Shown: piece after piece, positions 1-11,549 of the stretch
Position numbering within the stretch: the first letter of the stretch is position 1
Layout: every line of letters starts with the position of its first letter
Origin: Clitoria ternatea
Taxonomy: Eukaryota > Streptophyta > Magnoliopsida > Fabales > Fabaceae
Direction: 5' to 3'
Length of the DNA stretch: 64,000 nucleotides
NCBI GenBank assembly: GCA_037962975.1
Contig: CM075675.1
Span: 108,154,718 to 108,218,717, forward strand
The notes under the pieces: generated by a model
Databases searched by the model: none
What the model saw: the letters and a program-made list of their open reading frames with translations, nothing else
What the model was told of the DNA's origin: nothing
Translations under genes and position numbers: made by a program

Positions 1-689
1 GAAACCGAGGATACATTAGAGGAGGCTTAATTGTGAGCCTTGGGATGAGAGGGTGTCAAAGGGTGCTTCAGGGGACCTGGGGTAGCTCCCTAGTGTCGGG
101 TACTTTCACAATGAAAACTTTCTCAATCTGACTAGTCTCTAAGTGTTTCCATGCTAGTTGAGCAGTTCATGTTATTATTATCCAGAATTATGGAACAGTG
201 TAAACTCCTGGTTGGCCCAGTGCAAATTAAAATTTAAGGGGCCCACATCTATAGGTAAGTTATGATGAAGATATGACATATCATTCATACATTCATAATT
301 GATTGTGCATGTGATTGTGATTGATATTATTATTCTAGTTTGTGAAAACCCTTTTACTGCTTATGTCCCATTTGGGAATATTATATTCTGTTTCTCACTC
401 CTTTCTCTATGTTTTTGTTTCATATATTTTAAATTAATGGTTCAATTAATAAATAATGTCATTAGGCAACTGCTCTTGGGCCATGGAGTTTTCTCTCTTT
501 CTAATAATGTTTAATATCTACTTTATTTGCATGAATGTAAAATTACTTTATAAATTTTAATGATATTCATGAGGTATTTCAGAAATATTGTATGTAATTT
601 TATTCTGATAGTTTCTTTTTAACAATTATATTTTTAAAAAAAATTATAAATTTTTTAGAAATTATTGAGATGTAACAGAGGGTGTTACA
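1..689 (+). mobile_element. 3' part of a long LTR (copy D), cut by the window edge
   Basis: The first ~200 bases match the 3' half of the LTR starting near 10372 (shared stretch gaaaccgaggatacattaga) and equivalent stretches near 14044 and 15775. The sequence then drifts from those copies but still carries the tgtttctcactcctt block. It ends at 689 in ggtgttaca, the same terminus as the other LTRs here. Its 5' end lies outside the window, so its target duplication cannot be tested. If it is inserted in the minus-strand LTR that follows, the right duplication would be acaat (690-694). Confidence 0.75.
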
Positions 690-1599
690 ACAATCACCAA
701 GGGATTTCCATTTAAATTCATAACTCGCATAGCATGCATCAACTAACCATTTTCACAATCAATTATATCACTACTAAGTTATCTCAAGCTTAATGAATAT
801 CATCAACATATTCATCATTGTAACACAATTAACAAGCAACATCGTGCTAATATCAACATATCACAATGGACGGAACCCATATTCTAACAATTCATCAATT
901 CTTACAACATCATACTAAAGGGGTATATTGCCAAACAAATCAACAATTATATGATACACATCATCATAAGCAACCACAATTCATCATAAATTCCAAAATC
1001 CACAAATTATAAACATGCAAGTATACCCCTACCCGTCCATAAACTATACATTCAAAATATAATTGCTCCCCTACATGGAATAAGTCATTCTAGAAGCTCC
1101 CCAAGCTATCAAATGTTATCTGGTCACTAATCACAACCTCCAATAATTCCTAAAATTAATAATATATTTTAATGCCACAATCTCTATTAAAATTTCATTT
1201 TGAGTTATAAATTACTTTTCAATAATTATTTCGGTAAGATATAACTTACCGACAAGCTCAAACAACTCCGGTTCTCGCTTCTGGTTATATCCAAAGCTAT
1301 CCGATCACTTGAACGCCTCTGAACGACCCCAAAATATTTTTCTAAATTGAAATTAATCCAATTAATACCCAACTTAATTAAACGAAGCTTAAACCAACCA
1401 ACGGGTACCGAACAACTTACCACAATGACGAAACCCCAAATCTTCAAACGCACTTTAAGTTACCCACAATACCAAATAAGCTTCGAACACCTTAAATTTC
1501 ATGGGAATTGAAAAAATGGGTTTCCATTATATACCTCAAACTGAAGAGATTCAAGCACCTCCTCCCATAAGACCCAAGTTGCCACGTGAAAGAGAAATG
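690..1599 (-). mobile_element. Old minus-strand LTR (copy E), part 1; continues at 16791-17262
   Basis: Removing the 1605-16785 insertion joins 690-1604 to 16791-17262. Read on the minus strand, the joined sequence starts TGTAACATCCC (17262 downwards), like the solo LTRs further right. It has a TATA-like box (ggtatataatgg, about 1541-1530). It also contains a gagcttctagaatgacttat stretch that resembles the U5-side sequence of the solo LTR at 32894-36821. No coding capacity is seen. Calling it an LTR rests on the terminus and promoter resemblance; its other end is not identified. Confidence 0.5.
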
Positions 1600-2090
1600 A
1601 AGTATGTAACATCCTATTTTTTTACTTAAATAGAAAATAGATATTAATATCTCTTTAATGAGAAAATACTTACTATTAGTTAATTGATTTCTTAACTAAT
1701 TAATATTTTTATAAAATTTTGGTACTTATATTTAAATTATTTTTTAAAAAAATAAAATGAAATAAAAAAAATAAAAAAATGTATATTTAACGAAGATTTT
1801 AAAATGACTTAATTAGTATTCACTAATTAAGAAAATTATATTAAGAATTTTTGATATCTTTATTATTCACAATTTATATTTTATGTTCTTATATTTATGT
1901 TTTTACATATTTAAGATTTAACTCTTATTAGAATTTTAAAATAAAAATTTGAAGGAATTAGAATATGGTTCTTTAGAACTTTTTGATCTATGCATTATTT
2001 ATGATTTTTTGGAATTTTTTAAATTTTTTAATAAATATTTGAGAAAATAACCGAAATGCCACTACCGACATCATCGCTTACATCATCAGT

Positions 2091-2217
2091 TGGTAAATAC
2101 TCACATCATGAATAGTGACCGGTGGGTAAATATTTAAATCATGAATAGTGACCGGTGGATAAATACTCACATCATAAATAGTGATCGGTGGGTAAATACT
2201 CACATCATAAATAGTGA
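2091..2217 (+). repeat. Tandem repeat inside LTR A, about 3.5 units of ~36 bp
   Basis: The unit contains taaatactcacatcat followed by aatagtgaccggtgg, with small substitutions between units. It lies about 40 bp upstream of the LTR TATA box, so it occupies the usual U3 enhancer position. This promoter role is inferred. Confidence 0.75.
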
Positions 2218-2258
2218 AATAAATAATTAAGTAATCTTAAATAGTAAATTTCTCTTCC

Positions 2259-2266
2259 TATAAATA
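2259..2266 (+). promoter_or_regulatory. TATA box of LTR A
   Basis: cctataaatagatgg is followed by a purine-rich leader (agagagagaatttagagaga). The equivalent place in the related solo LTR B has cctataaatacc at 12299-12310. Conservation in both copies supports a real LTR promoter on the plus strand. Confidence 0.6.
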
Positions 2267-2509
2267 GATGGCTCATTTACAACATTTCCACACCAAAATT
2301 AGAGAGAGAATTTAGAGAGATAGTGCGTAAGAAATTAGTGTGGAGTAAATTCTTTTGATTAAAAGAGATTCTGTCGAAGGTGTAAGGTAATAATATTTTC
2401 TTCTAAATTTTTTTTATGATTATTTAGTTTATTCTTTTTAGTACTTTTAAACCATTATATACTAGTACTATTATGAATAAATTACTACGATAAAAAATAA
2501 ATTACCACT

Positions 2510-2985
2510 ATGTTATTTTTACAATTTACTATTACTATTCACTATTTACTATTACTATTCTCAATTTACCATTTACTGTTATTATTCAAAATTTATTATT
2601 TACCGTTATTATTCAAAATTTATTGGTTGCTGTTACTATTCAAAATTACCATTTACCATTACTATTCAAAATTTACTATTTATCGTTACTATTCAAAATT
2701 TACTATTTACCATTTCTATTTACGATTTATTATTTATCACTGCTATTCAAAAGTTACTATTCACAATTTACCATTTACCGCTACTATTCAAAATTTAATA
2801 TTCACGATTTACCATTTACTGTTACCATTTAAAATTTACTATTTACTGATTTATTCACGATTTACTATTTACTATTACTATTCAAAAAAAATTATTAGTT
2901 ACCTTTACTATTGATGATTTACTATTTACCATTACTATTTATTGTTACTATGCATAATTACTATTTATCATTCTGATAGTAATCT
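2510..2985 (+). repeat. Degenerate simple repeat tract (ttactattca/aaatttactattta)
   Basis: The tract is made of variants of ttactattcaaaatttactatttaccg. A shorter version of the same tract lies at 12530-12765 in solo LTR B, so it belongs to the LTR family. Open frames running through it (Tyr/Leu/Phe-rich) are artefacts of the repeat. Confidence 0.8.
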
Positions 2986-2992
2986 TAATTTT

Positions 2993-3720
2993 TGATCCGG
3001 TCTCAATACCGGTATCCGATCTGCAAGACATATTTCAACGTCTTTGTCAAGACATCTACGTGTAACCGGTGTCATCGGTATACATCCGGACTGTAATTCC
3101 GTATCAGGCGTTCTCCCTATACCGGTTGTTCAGGATAACACCATGACACCGAACAACACACACGTCACTGCGCTAAAGACAAGGATTATTGCTACAGGGA
3201 TCGATCAATAATTCCCTGCACTACGAGCCAAATTCTGCTCACGGGGATGGTCAACTTGTTCCCTAGTCCTAGTCTATATTCTCCATGCTCAATATAAAAT
3301 AGCCACTTGACCCAATCATGCTGGTAAGTGCGCAATAAAATAATGCTAATGGGAGTTAGTGGTTCCCCATTAACGACTCCTCGTAAAACGAGTCAATCAG
3401 GTATATGAACTCATTTCATTAATGAAGGGAGGGATCTTTAACTAAATCTTTGAACGATTACTCTCTGAAATACATTCCTTACTTGGAATATCATCACTGA
3501 CTTGAGCGTCGGAGAATCTTTGCAGGTGACACCACCATTCGCCCACTTCAACGCGTTAGGTCGGTGTGAAGGATCTCCAGGACGCCCAATCCGCTCTCCT
3601 CATTAAAGAACAACGGATATTACACCGGATACTCATACATCCGGTCTTCTGCACAGTATTTGCATACTATTTGTGATTGACTTGAGTCTGGATCTATAGA
3701 CCCCGGTTCAGGACAGATCA
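2993..3720 (+). repeat. 5' LTR (728 bp) of the gag-only element
   Basis: It begins TGATCCGGTCTC, ends CAGGACAGATCA, and is the same length as the 3' copy. Near its 3' side it carries the segment gcgtcggagaatctttgcag followed by gtgacacc. Diverged forms of this segment occur in LTR relics at about 48655 and 60228 of this window. Confidence 0.95.
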
Positions 3721-3740
3721 TTGGCACGCCCGGTGGGACC
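3721..3740 (+). promoter_or_regulatory. Primer binding site candidate
   Basis: ttggcacgcccggtgggacc starts directly after the CA end of the 5' LTR, the position of a minus-strand primer binding site. It is not the initiator-Met type (TGGTATCAGAGC) used by the host element at 15057. I could not assign the tRNA by eye. Confidence 0.6.
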
Positions 3741-3787
3741 CGTTAAAGTTATTCCCACTTCTCGTTTAAGAAGTCTGGTCTCTTATC

Positions 3788-5243
3788 ATGGAAGGCAATG
3801 GGAGAAACCAACCAGATGGGCACGTAGAAGACATCACTGCCCAGGAACAACCAGTGAACAGGCACTTAGCTCTTGAGTCGCCTGTGGAAAATTCAAGAAG
3901 AATGGTGCAGGTTTCAGCACCAAATCTAAAGGATGAGATGATAAGAAAGTTGATGGAGGAACTGATGGAATTGAAACGTGAAAGAAAGAGCGTGGAGGAG
4001 AGAGTCATGTTTCTGATCAAGGGGACACATCACACAACCGAGGGAGAAAAATCCTCTACCCCCCAGTATTCAAATATCCTCACATTTGAAGGGAAGGAAC
4101 AGATCCACGATTCTGATAAGAGAGTTGTTAAAGGGAAGAGGAGGCTGATGACAGCCTCTCCAGTAACTTATAAGCTCACAGTCCCTTTTTCAAGGAGACT
4201 TATGAGTGTACGCATCCCTAAGCACCTAGAGACTACTCAACCTCTCTCTATAGAAAAATACAGTGGTGAAACTGATCCTACTAAGCATCTTGATGCTTAT
4301 ACACTCGAAGTCATGTACCTGGGGGCAGATGAAGATGTCATGTGCAGGATGTTCCCTCGGACTCTTGTTGATGATGCCCTTAGCTGGTTCAGGAAGCTAC
4401 CATCAGGTTCCATTGACTCATGGGAAGAAATGGCAACAGCGTTTGTGGACCACTTTGTCATTTCCAGTGATATTCCCAGAACATCTCATACCTTGGCTCA
4501 GATTAGGCAGGGGGAACATGAAACTCTCAAGGACTTCTTGAAGAGGTTTCATAAAGAAGCAGCTGCTGTTCCAAACTTGGCAAAAGCACTATAATTGCAC
4601 ATAGCAATAGAAGCTTTGCAACCAAGCTCTGCTTTTGCCCTGTCATTGGCAAAGAATCCTCCAGTGAATTTCAAAGAATTCAGGAGGAAAGCATCCAAGT
4701 ATGTGAGCATTGAAATACACTTGGAAGCAACAGTGGCGAGAGGGAAATCCCCAACGTTACAACGGAGTCGATAGCTCCGCTCCACAGCGTTAAGCAGAAC
4801 GGATGCATGCATTCGACAATTATGCTCCGCTAAATTCTGAACGATCTCAAATTCTTAGGGAGATCGGATGGCCAACCCTTATTGCGTACGGGGTCAGGAC
4901 TCCACCCCAGCTTCATAAACAGGGCGACCCTCGGAAATACTGCGAATTCCATGAGCAAGAGGGCCATTCAATAGACGAATGTCAGGCTCTGATAAATACT
5001 ATTGAGACCCTAATCCGAGAGGGTAAACTCAAACAATACCTTCTCAAAGAAAGGTCTACTGATCAACTGGACCAGATTGAGAAAAGGGGAGGAGATTACG
5101 AGGAAGACGATGGCGATCATCCCACTCCGATCAGAAGGTTTACTGCTTCTGAAAAACAAAAGGGAGTTGTGATTGGTGAGCCTGCACAGCAAAACACTAT
5201 GCCCCGACAACAACATCAAGGCCGTCGAGAGGTCATTGATTAG
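3788..5243 (+). pseudogene. Retrotransposon gag, broken by a stop and a frameshift
   Basis: The frame opens at 3788 and encodes 268 residues. An acidic, coiled-coil-like N-terminus (ELMELKRERKSVEER, about residues 56-80) is followed by a Ty3-type gag core (YSGETDPTKHLDAY, DDALSWFRKLP, LAQIRQGEHETLKDF). A TAA at 4592-4594 interrupts it. Gag-like sequence goes on in the same frame (FKEFRRKASKYVSIE) to a second stop at 4772. It then shifts frame and resumes at 4803-5243 with a zinc-finger-like CEFHEQEGHSIDEC motif and the usual following helix. The structural protein is therefore not made as one piece. Nothing of pol follows. Family assignment to plant Ty3 gag is secure from these motifs. Confidence 0.88.
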
Positions 5244-5574
5244 AGATCAGGCCAGCAAAATTAATAGGGCCTTCTGTTGATACAGCTAGTCGGTAAGACG
5301 GTGTGCACCCCACTCCTTTTCCTTACTCAGGTTTTTCTCGATCGGGTTTTACCAAGAAGGTCTAATGAGTCATAACCCCGACTCATCTCTCTTTCTCTCT
5401 TTTATAATTCATAATTAATGAAATACTCTAAATGATTCACCCATTGTCTTTATGATTTTATTCGATGCACAACACTGTTGTGACAAGATACTTTCAGGAC
5501 GGATGATCCTAACAATGTATCCGTTGTTAGCGATGAACCTCTTCGAAGGTACAACTGGGTGAACCACCCCATTC
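5244..5574 (+). other. Non-coding spacer between gag and the repeat arrays
   Basis: The element has no coding frame here. The position where protease and reverse transcriptase would begin is replaced by unrelated non-coding sequence. Confidence 0.6.
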
Positions 5575-6085
5575 GAAGGCCCAGATTGTAGGATTAAACC
5601 GAACTCTGGGTACGGTTAGTAAGTTTGGCTGAACACCGGTGAAGGCTCGGATTGTAGGATTGAACCGAACTCCGAGTACGATTAGTAGGTTTGGCCGAAC
5701 ATCGGTGAAGACCTGGACTGTAGGATTAAACCGAACCTCAGGAAATGGGTTGTAGGATTGAACCGAACCCCATTCCGAGAACGGTAAAAGGGTAAAACCC
5801 AACACCGTATTGAAGGCTTGGGCGCAGTAAGCTGGTTCTTCTTCAAGACCACGCTGAACCCCAAGTAACGGGCGCAGTAGGTTCAGGATTAGCCCTGATC
5901 TGAACCCCGTATTGAAGGCTCGGATTGTAGGATTAAACCGAACTCTGAGTACGACTAGTAGGATTGACCGAACGTCGGTGAAGAATCGTCATTGGGTAAA
6001 ACCAAAGACCGATTGAAGAACGGTTAGTAGGATTAAACCGAACGCCAAATATGACATGGATTGTAGGATCAAACCGAACTCCAAA
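5575..6085 (+). repeat. Minisatellite array, unit ~66 bp (attgtaggattaaaccgaac)
   Basis: Units begin with attgtaggattraaccgaac at about 5585, 5651 and 5717. They are followed by shortened or scrambled units at 5750, 5926, 6026 and 6060. Between the cores lie variants of gtacgattagtaggtttggc and cgaacatcggtgaag. On the minus strand the array reads as a repeated VRFNPT peptide, which is a by-product of the repeat and not evidence for a protein. Confidence 0.8.
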
Positions 6086-6978
6086 CACAACAAGTAAGTT
6101 ATACTGAACTCCAAATTAATACTCTCTTTTGAAGTTCCTTATTTGGAAGTTTTATAGCTTTAAATTCTGAGTCATCAATTCTTCAATTGAAGCCTGACTC
6201 ATAAACTCCGACCCAAAAATAATTCATTCGGGTACGCCACAATCTTAGGCACATTCACCCGAAACCTTTCAGTCGGAAATATTTACATTCGAAATTATCA
6301 AATAGAGGAATTTCTATCCGAAGTCCTCACTCTTAAGAACTCTCACGTGAAAGTATCACTCAGAGTTCGTTCAAAGTACTGATCACCCAATAATACTGGG
6401 GGACAGCATCAATGGTTTAACGAATATTTTGAGGAATGAACTCTTGACGAAACGTTCTCACAGTCATTCCCCCTCAAGATTTACATTACAAGCCGTTCTC
6501 ATAACAATAACATGTTCACTTATAACGGCGATCCCTATTATGATATTTACAACCAAAAGGCCTGATCTTTAAGAAGCAACATACGCTTTTTACCAGGCTT
6601 TTATATCAAACTATCTATACTTGACAAAAGATACTCTATCTTTTCTGTCAAATCAAGTCTTTGGCTATCAAAATGCCTATGCATGAAAACGATAGTTATA
6701 CGTCTCTATCCGTTCTTCATCTTGCATGTAAAATTCCAGAATGAAGGTTCTACGTTCATACCCGATCTTCACTACTTAAGTCCGGAATGATTCAATACAC
6801 ATGCAATCCCTCTATTAAAGCTATTTTCTACTAAACGTACTACGATCTATATAACTCATATGAGCAAATCTACTAACTCCTGGTACGAACAATTCCCATC
6901 ATTATTCTTATGATGGAAGCTTTTGAAAATTGAGAAGCATTCACACAATCCGTACTCCTACGATTGAAAAATGTCTTC
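6086..6978 (+). other. Non-coding interior of the gag-only element
   Basis: No reading frame or recognisable domain is seen. Short motifs such as catcattattcttatgatgga (about 6898) recur at about 7318 and 7451, so the repeat character begins here. Confidence 0.5.
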
Positions 6979-7318
6979 AGGAAGGATTATCTCAATCACT
7001 TAATCTGTGATCTGACGATGTAACTCTTGGCGTTGTGTACTCTTCCAGAACGGATAATCTCAATCACTCATTACGTGATCTGACGATGTAACTCCCGACG
7101 TTGTGTACTTGTCCAGGACGGATGATCTCAATCACCTATTCTGTGATCTGACGATGTAACTCCTGGCGCCGTACACATCCCAAGGACGGATGATCTCAAT
7201 CACCTATTATGTGATCTGACGATGTAACTCCTGGTACCGTACACATCCCCAAGACGGACGATCTCAATCACCTATAAAGTGATTTGATGATGTAACTCCT
7301 GATACAAACGATCCCCAT
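6979..7318 (+). repeat. Five-unit 68-bp tandem array
   Basis: Units start at 6979, 7047, 7115, 7183 and 7251, exactly 68 bp apart. Each contains ggatgatctcaatcac, then tgtgatctgacgatgtaact, with point differences. A degenerate sixth copy lies at about 7388-7440. The constant period with substitutions but no indels suggests expansion by slippage or unequal exchange and then drift. Confidence 0.9.
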
Positions 7319-7931
7319 CATCATTTTTATGATGGAAGATTTTGAAAGTTAATCGGCACTTTCACTCTCAAGTGGTATTCTCCCAGGACGGATACTCTTT
7401 ATCACCTATTCTGTGGTACAATGACGTAACTCCTGGCATAGACAAACTCCCATCATCATCCTTATGATGGAAGGCTCAAACACCACTTTCTTACACCTTT
7501 GCAGTTCCCCAAACTTGGAACAATATTCTTACAATGGACGACATTGTTTTCTCCAGTGAGAATAACATGAATTAAGAACAGTCATCCGTCCTGTTACACT
7601 ATTTTACTAAACAACAGATCGACCCCTCTTTTCCCCAAAAGAATTAAGGATCATGCCCTAAAGACAGGCACCTTCTTCTTAACACGCACTTGGGGACATG
7701 TATATATATTTATCCGTTCTAAATTCATTTGTTGTTTAATCTTTCGAGGCAATGATTTCAATTCGACCTCAAGGTTAATCATACAGAACGAATTAACAAC
7801 GACTTAAATATACATGAAATGTTGAAGACAAATTTCTTAAATGAATTTTATTCATAGAGGACGAAATTACACAATTGTTCAAAACCGGAGTTGATCCCGG
7901 TACACAACTTTACATATAAATGAAAACAAGA

Positions 7932-8276
7932 CTACGAGGGAGGAATTTGCTCTTCAGCTTTCTGTGCCTCCTCAACACCAGGCTCTCGTGTCCCTTCCTT
8001 TGGGACTTCCTCAGGAATATCCCCTCCGGGAGCCTCGGTTCCTTCCGCAGATGAAGGAACCTCAGACGTAGGAAAGACGAAATCCGGTCCCATACTTTGA
8101 CCCTCAGGAAGAGGAGGCAAACCGTATAAGGACGTCAGAGGATCTTCCTGACGACCATCAACCACTGCGACTAACTTTCCTCCATGGAATTCATAGAACG
8201 GATCCATTCCATGGAATTCATAGAACGGATCTTTTAATCTGAGAACGGTTCTTTGCAAAATAATAATAAATGCCAA
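7932..8276 (-). CDS. Antisense open frame in the gag-only element, function unknown
   Basis: A 114-codon frame runs opposite to gag, between the repeat arrays and the 3' LTR. The N-terminal part holds a short duplicated peptide (PFYEFHG twice, from a direct repeat at 8186-8235). The rest is acidic and Pro/Glu-rich (for example VPSSAEGTEAPGG and EEVPKEGTREPGVEEA), with no domain I recognise. Some Tat-lineage plant elements, such as Grande, are known to carry an antisense gene between pol and the 3' LTR, so the position is suggestive. It could also be a chance frame. Neither a start context nor an intron can be judged. Confidence 0.4.
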   Translation of the reverse strand: MAFIIILQRTVLRLKDPFYEFHGMDPFYEFHGGKLVAVVDGRQEDPLTSLYGLPPLPEGQSMGPDFVFPTSEVPSSAEGTEAPGGDIPEEVPKEGTREPGVEEAQKAEEQIPPS

Positions 8277-8377
8277 GGAACTGTTATACGCGTAAGCTTA
8301 CCGATATTCAGACCTCTCGCAGGTTGAGTAGCTTATGTGAACAACCACTCAGTCCCTCACACAAGCTAGGGGACATA

Positions 8378-9105
8378 TGATCCGGTCTCAATACCGGTAT
8401 CCGATCTGCAAGACATATTTCAACGTCTTTGTCAAGACATCTACGTGTAACCGGTGTCATCGGTATACATCTGGACTGTAATTCCGTATCAGGCATTCTC
8501 CCTATACCGGTTATTCAGGATAACACCATGACACCGAACAACACACACGTCACTGCGCTAAAGACAAGGATTATTGCTACAGGGATCGATCAATAATTCC
8601 CTGCACTACGAGCCAAATTCTGCTCACGGGGATGGTCAACTTGTTCCCTAGTCCTAGTCTATATTCTCCATGCTCAATATAAAATAGCCACTTGACCCAA
8701 TCATGCTGGTAAGTGCGCAATAAAATAATGCTAATGGGAGTTAGTGGTTCCCCACTAACGAGTCCTTGTAAAACGAGCCAATCAGGTATATGAACTCATT
8801 TCATTAATGAAGGGAGGGATCTTTAACTAAATCTTTGAACGATTACTCTCTGAAATACATTCCTTACTTGGAATATCATCACTGACTTGAGCGTCGGAGA
8901 ATCTTTGCAGGTGACACCACCATTCGCCCACTTCAACGCGTTAGGTCGGTGTGAAGGATCTCCAGGACGCCCAATCCGCTCTCCTCATTCAAGGACAACG
9001 GATATTACACCGGATACTCATACATCCGGTCTTCTGCACAGTATTTGCATACTATTTGTGATTGGCTTGAGTCCGGATCTATAGACCCCGGTTCAGGACA
9101 GATCA
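8378..9105 (+). repeat. 3' LTR (728 bp) of the gag-only element
   Basis: It aligns end to end with 2993-3720 with about 11 substitutions and no length change. It is preceded by a short purine-rich stretch (aggggaca, 8368-8375) that may be the polypurine tract. It is followed by the ATTTT target duplication. Confidence 0.95.
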
Positions 9106-11381
9106 ATTTTTATTTTATGCCTATACTGAAATAAATTAGTATTAATATTTTTTTAGAACTCGGAGGCACAGAGCGAATTCACTTTTGGTAGCAATTCCAG
9201 GTAAGGGGGAGTGGGGTAAAAATATAATGTGGAAAGACATAAGAATAATAGGAGGAGTCCCCTACTCCTTTTAAATTTAATAATATTACTATTTTAAAAT
9301 AATAAATTTTAAATTAAGTATCTTGTGTAACTTACTCTGAATTACCTATGTAAGGACTTTGACTATTATGACCTATATGAACTTACATAGACCTATGCAA
9401 GGAAATGGACTATAAGGGCTTGGAATTAAGTTTATTAAATTAAATAACTATTAAATTTTAAATTATGATATTTATGAATGATATTTATTTGATTTGATTA
9501 TGATTGATAATATTGGTGATTGATGATATTTGATTATGATTGATGATATTACAATACTTGATTGTGATCGATGAGTGATTGATAATCTTGTGATATGGAG
9601 TTTGAGCATATAGCAAACACGACGGGAAGCTAAAACTCAGTAAGAATATACTTATTCCTTACTCTTTACAGTATTACTTTAAAAGAAATTATTTATGATA
9701 ATTTCTCAATGTTTATTCAGAATTATTGTTAAGAAATTTTTCTTAATTTTCAATAAAACTATATAATTTCTATAACTTACCTTTTTCTTTCAAGATAAAT
9801 TATTTAATTAAATTTTAGAATAACTTTTAGTTATAAAAATAAAGAAAAAGAAATTATTTTATAAAAATAATATATTCATATATGTATATATATGAAAATA
9901 TTTGATTCTCAAATGGAAATAAGATACTTCAATAATATTTCATTTTAAACTTTTGAAAATAAGAGTCTTTAATTTCAAAAATACTTTATTATATACTTTT
10001 CAAGTATTATAATTTAAGATGGAAAAGGATCGATAATTCAAACTTGTGTCTAAAGTAAATAAATTTCCTATAAATGCTCTAAAGAAGGTTTGGAATATAT
10101 GTTAAGACTTTGAAACTCAAACCACAATAATATTGATTTGTGAGTGGTGAAGAAAACTGTACTGAAATTCTTCTGCGCGAGGCAGAACTTATTTAAGAGT
10201 TTGAAAATGTACAGTTTATCAGGGTCGCTATGTTGTTATTTGTAGGCCCCAAAGATATAATTTATACTTGAGTTTCTAAAAGTCATAACTAACTCAATAC
10301 GCGAGTAGTTCATGCATTATGAATCATTAAAGAGAAACGAGATGTGATATTGCCTGGGGACAGATTATAGAAACCGAGGATACATTAGAGGAGGCTTAAT
10401 TGCGAGGCTTGGGATGAGAGAGTGTGAAAGGGTGCTTCAAGTGACCTGGGGTCGCTCCCTAGTGTCGGATACTTTCACAATAAAAACCTTCTCAATCTGA
10501 CTAGTCTCTAAGTGTTTCCATGCCAGTTGAGCTGTTCATATGCCATGAAGGTATTTATGTTATTATTATCTGAAATTATGGAACAATGTAAACTCCTGGT
10601 TAGCCCAGTGTAAATTAAAACTTTAAGGACCCACATGCATAAGCTGAATGAGATAGTAGCATAAGCATTACATAACATTCATGTGATTGTAACATTCTAT
10701 GTGGATGGTTATGAATGAAAATATAAGTGTTATGTATGTGGAAACCCTATATTCATAATTGATTGTGTATGAGATTATGACTGATATTATTATATTAGTT
10801 TGTGAAAACCCTTCTGCTTATGTCTTATCTGTAATATATTATATTTTGTTTCTCACTCCTTCTTGTTTGAATTTCTGTGTCCAAAATATATGTTATATGA
10901 TATATAGCTAGCAGTCCAAGATGGTTGGATATGTAATTACAAGATGGTAAAATGGTCTTATCCTCAATCGATTAGATGAAGAGATATGACAAGAGTAAGA
11001 TTCAAAAACTCGATGGTTCAAGGACTAGGAAATGATTGGTCACATTTGTAGTAGAGGTATAGTTTAGTTTTACTTTGCCTTATTACATTATTAAGTTAGA
11101 TAATTGTAACAAGGTAAAGGTTAAACTTTGATAAACTCTTTCATTCGGATATAATATTGTAATGATTTATCACTTATGATTTCTATAAATTATTTTGCCA
11201 TTATGGAAAAATATTGAAAGACAATATTTTTTTTTACTTTCAATATTCAAAGGAAATCATATGTATATATGTTCTTGTATACGTGAGATAAAGAGTGATA
11301 AATATGTACATTTTTCTAAAAGTTGTTTTTTAAAAAAAGTAAGAAAAATACATATATATCTCATGTATATAAGGGGGTGTT

Positions 11382-11518
11382 TGTAACATCCCATTTTCAA
11401 CACAAATAGAAAATAGATATTAATATATCTTTCTTGAGAAATACTTACTATAAGTTAGTTTATTATTATCATTTTTTTTAAAATTTTGGTATTTATATTT
11501 AATTATTTATTTTTTTAA

Positions 11519-11549
<31 letters not shown>

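Larger units (their letters stand above)
2993..9105 (+). mobile_element. Gag-only, probably non-autonomous Ty3-type LTR retrotransposon
   Basis: A complete insertion. Two 728-bp LTRs (2993-3720 and 8378-9105) start TGATCCGGTCTC and end GGACAGATCA. They are flanked by identical 5-bp duplications ATTTT (2988-2992 and 9106-9110). The related LTR B carries the empty site aatcttaatttttatcttg at about 12774-12792, which confirms the insertion point. By eye I count about 11 substitutions between the LTRs (~98.5% identity), so the insertion is fairly recent. The 4.66-kb interior has a PBS, a broken gag, tandem arrays and an antisense open frame. It has no protease, reverse transcriptase, RNase H or integrase. 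The gag type and antisense frame suggest a Tat-lineage derivative (inference). Confidence 0.93.
1605..11381 (+). mobile_element. 5' LTR of the A/C element, interrupted twice
   Basis: The LTR runs 1605-2992, then 9111-11381, and its last three bases (aca) sit at 15051-15053 beyond the inserted solo LTR B. After subtracting the insertions and one copy of each duplication, it measures about 3.66 kb, matching copy B (3664 bp). It contains a 3-unit tandem repeat, a plus-strand TATA box (2259), a pyrimidine/AT-rich simple repeat tract and a G-rich stretch (9204-9220). The region 9111-11381 aligns throughout with 12787-15045 and, from 10200 on, with 15607-16785. Confidence 0.85.

Noticed and set aside
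1226..1453. 75-codon minus-strand open frame
   Set aside because: It lies in the transcribed leader-like part of the old minus-strand LTR and has no gag-like or host motif.
6979..7318. CRISPR-like regular repeat spacing
   Set aside because: The whole 68-bp unit repeats, with no unique spacers, inside a plant retrotransposon.
11381..11382. 2-LTR-circle type junction between LTR A and LTR B
   Set aside because: The GTGTT duplication on both sides of B and the displaced aca plus PBS of A show an ordinary insertion instead.
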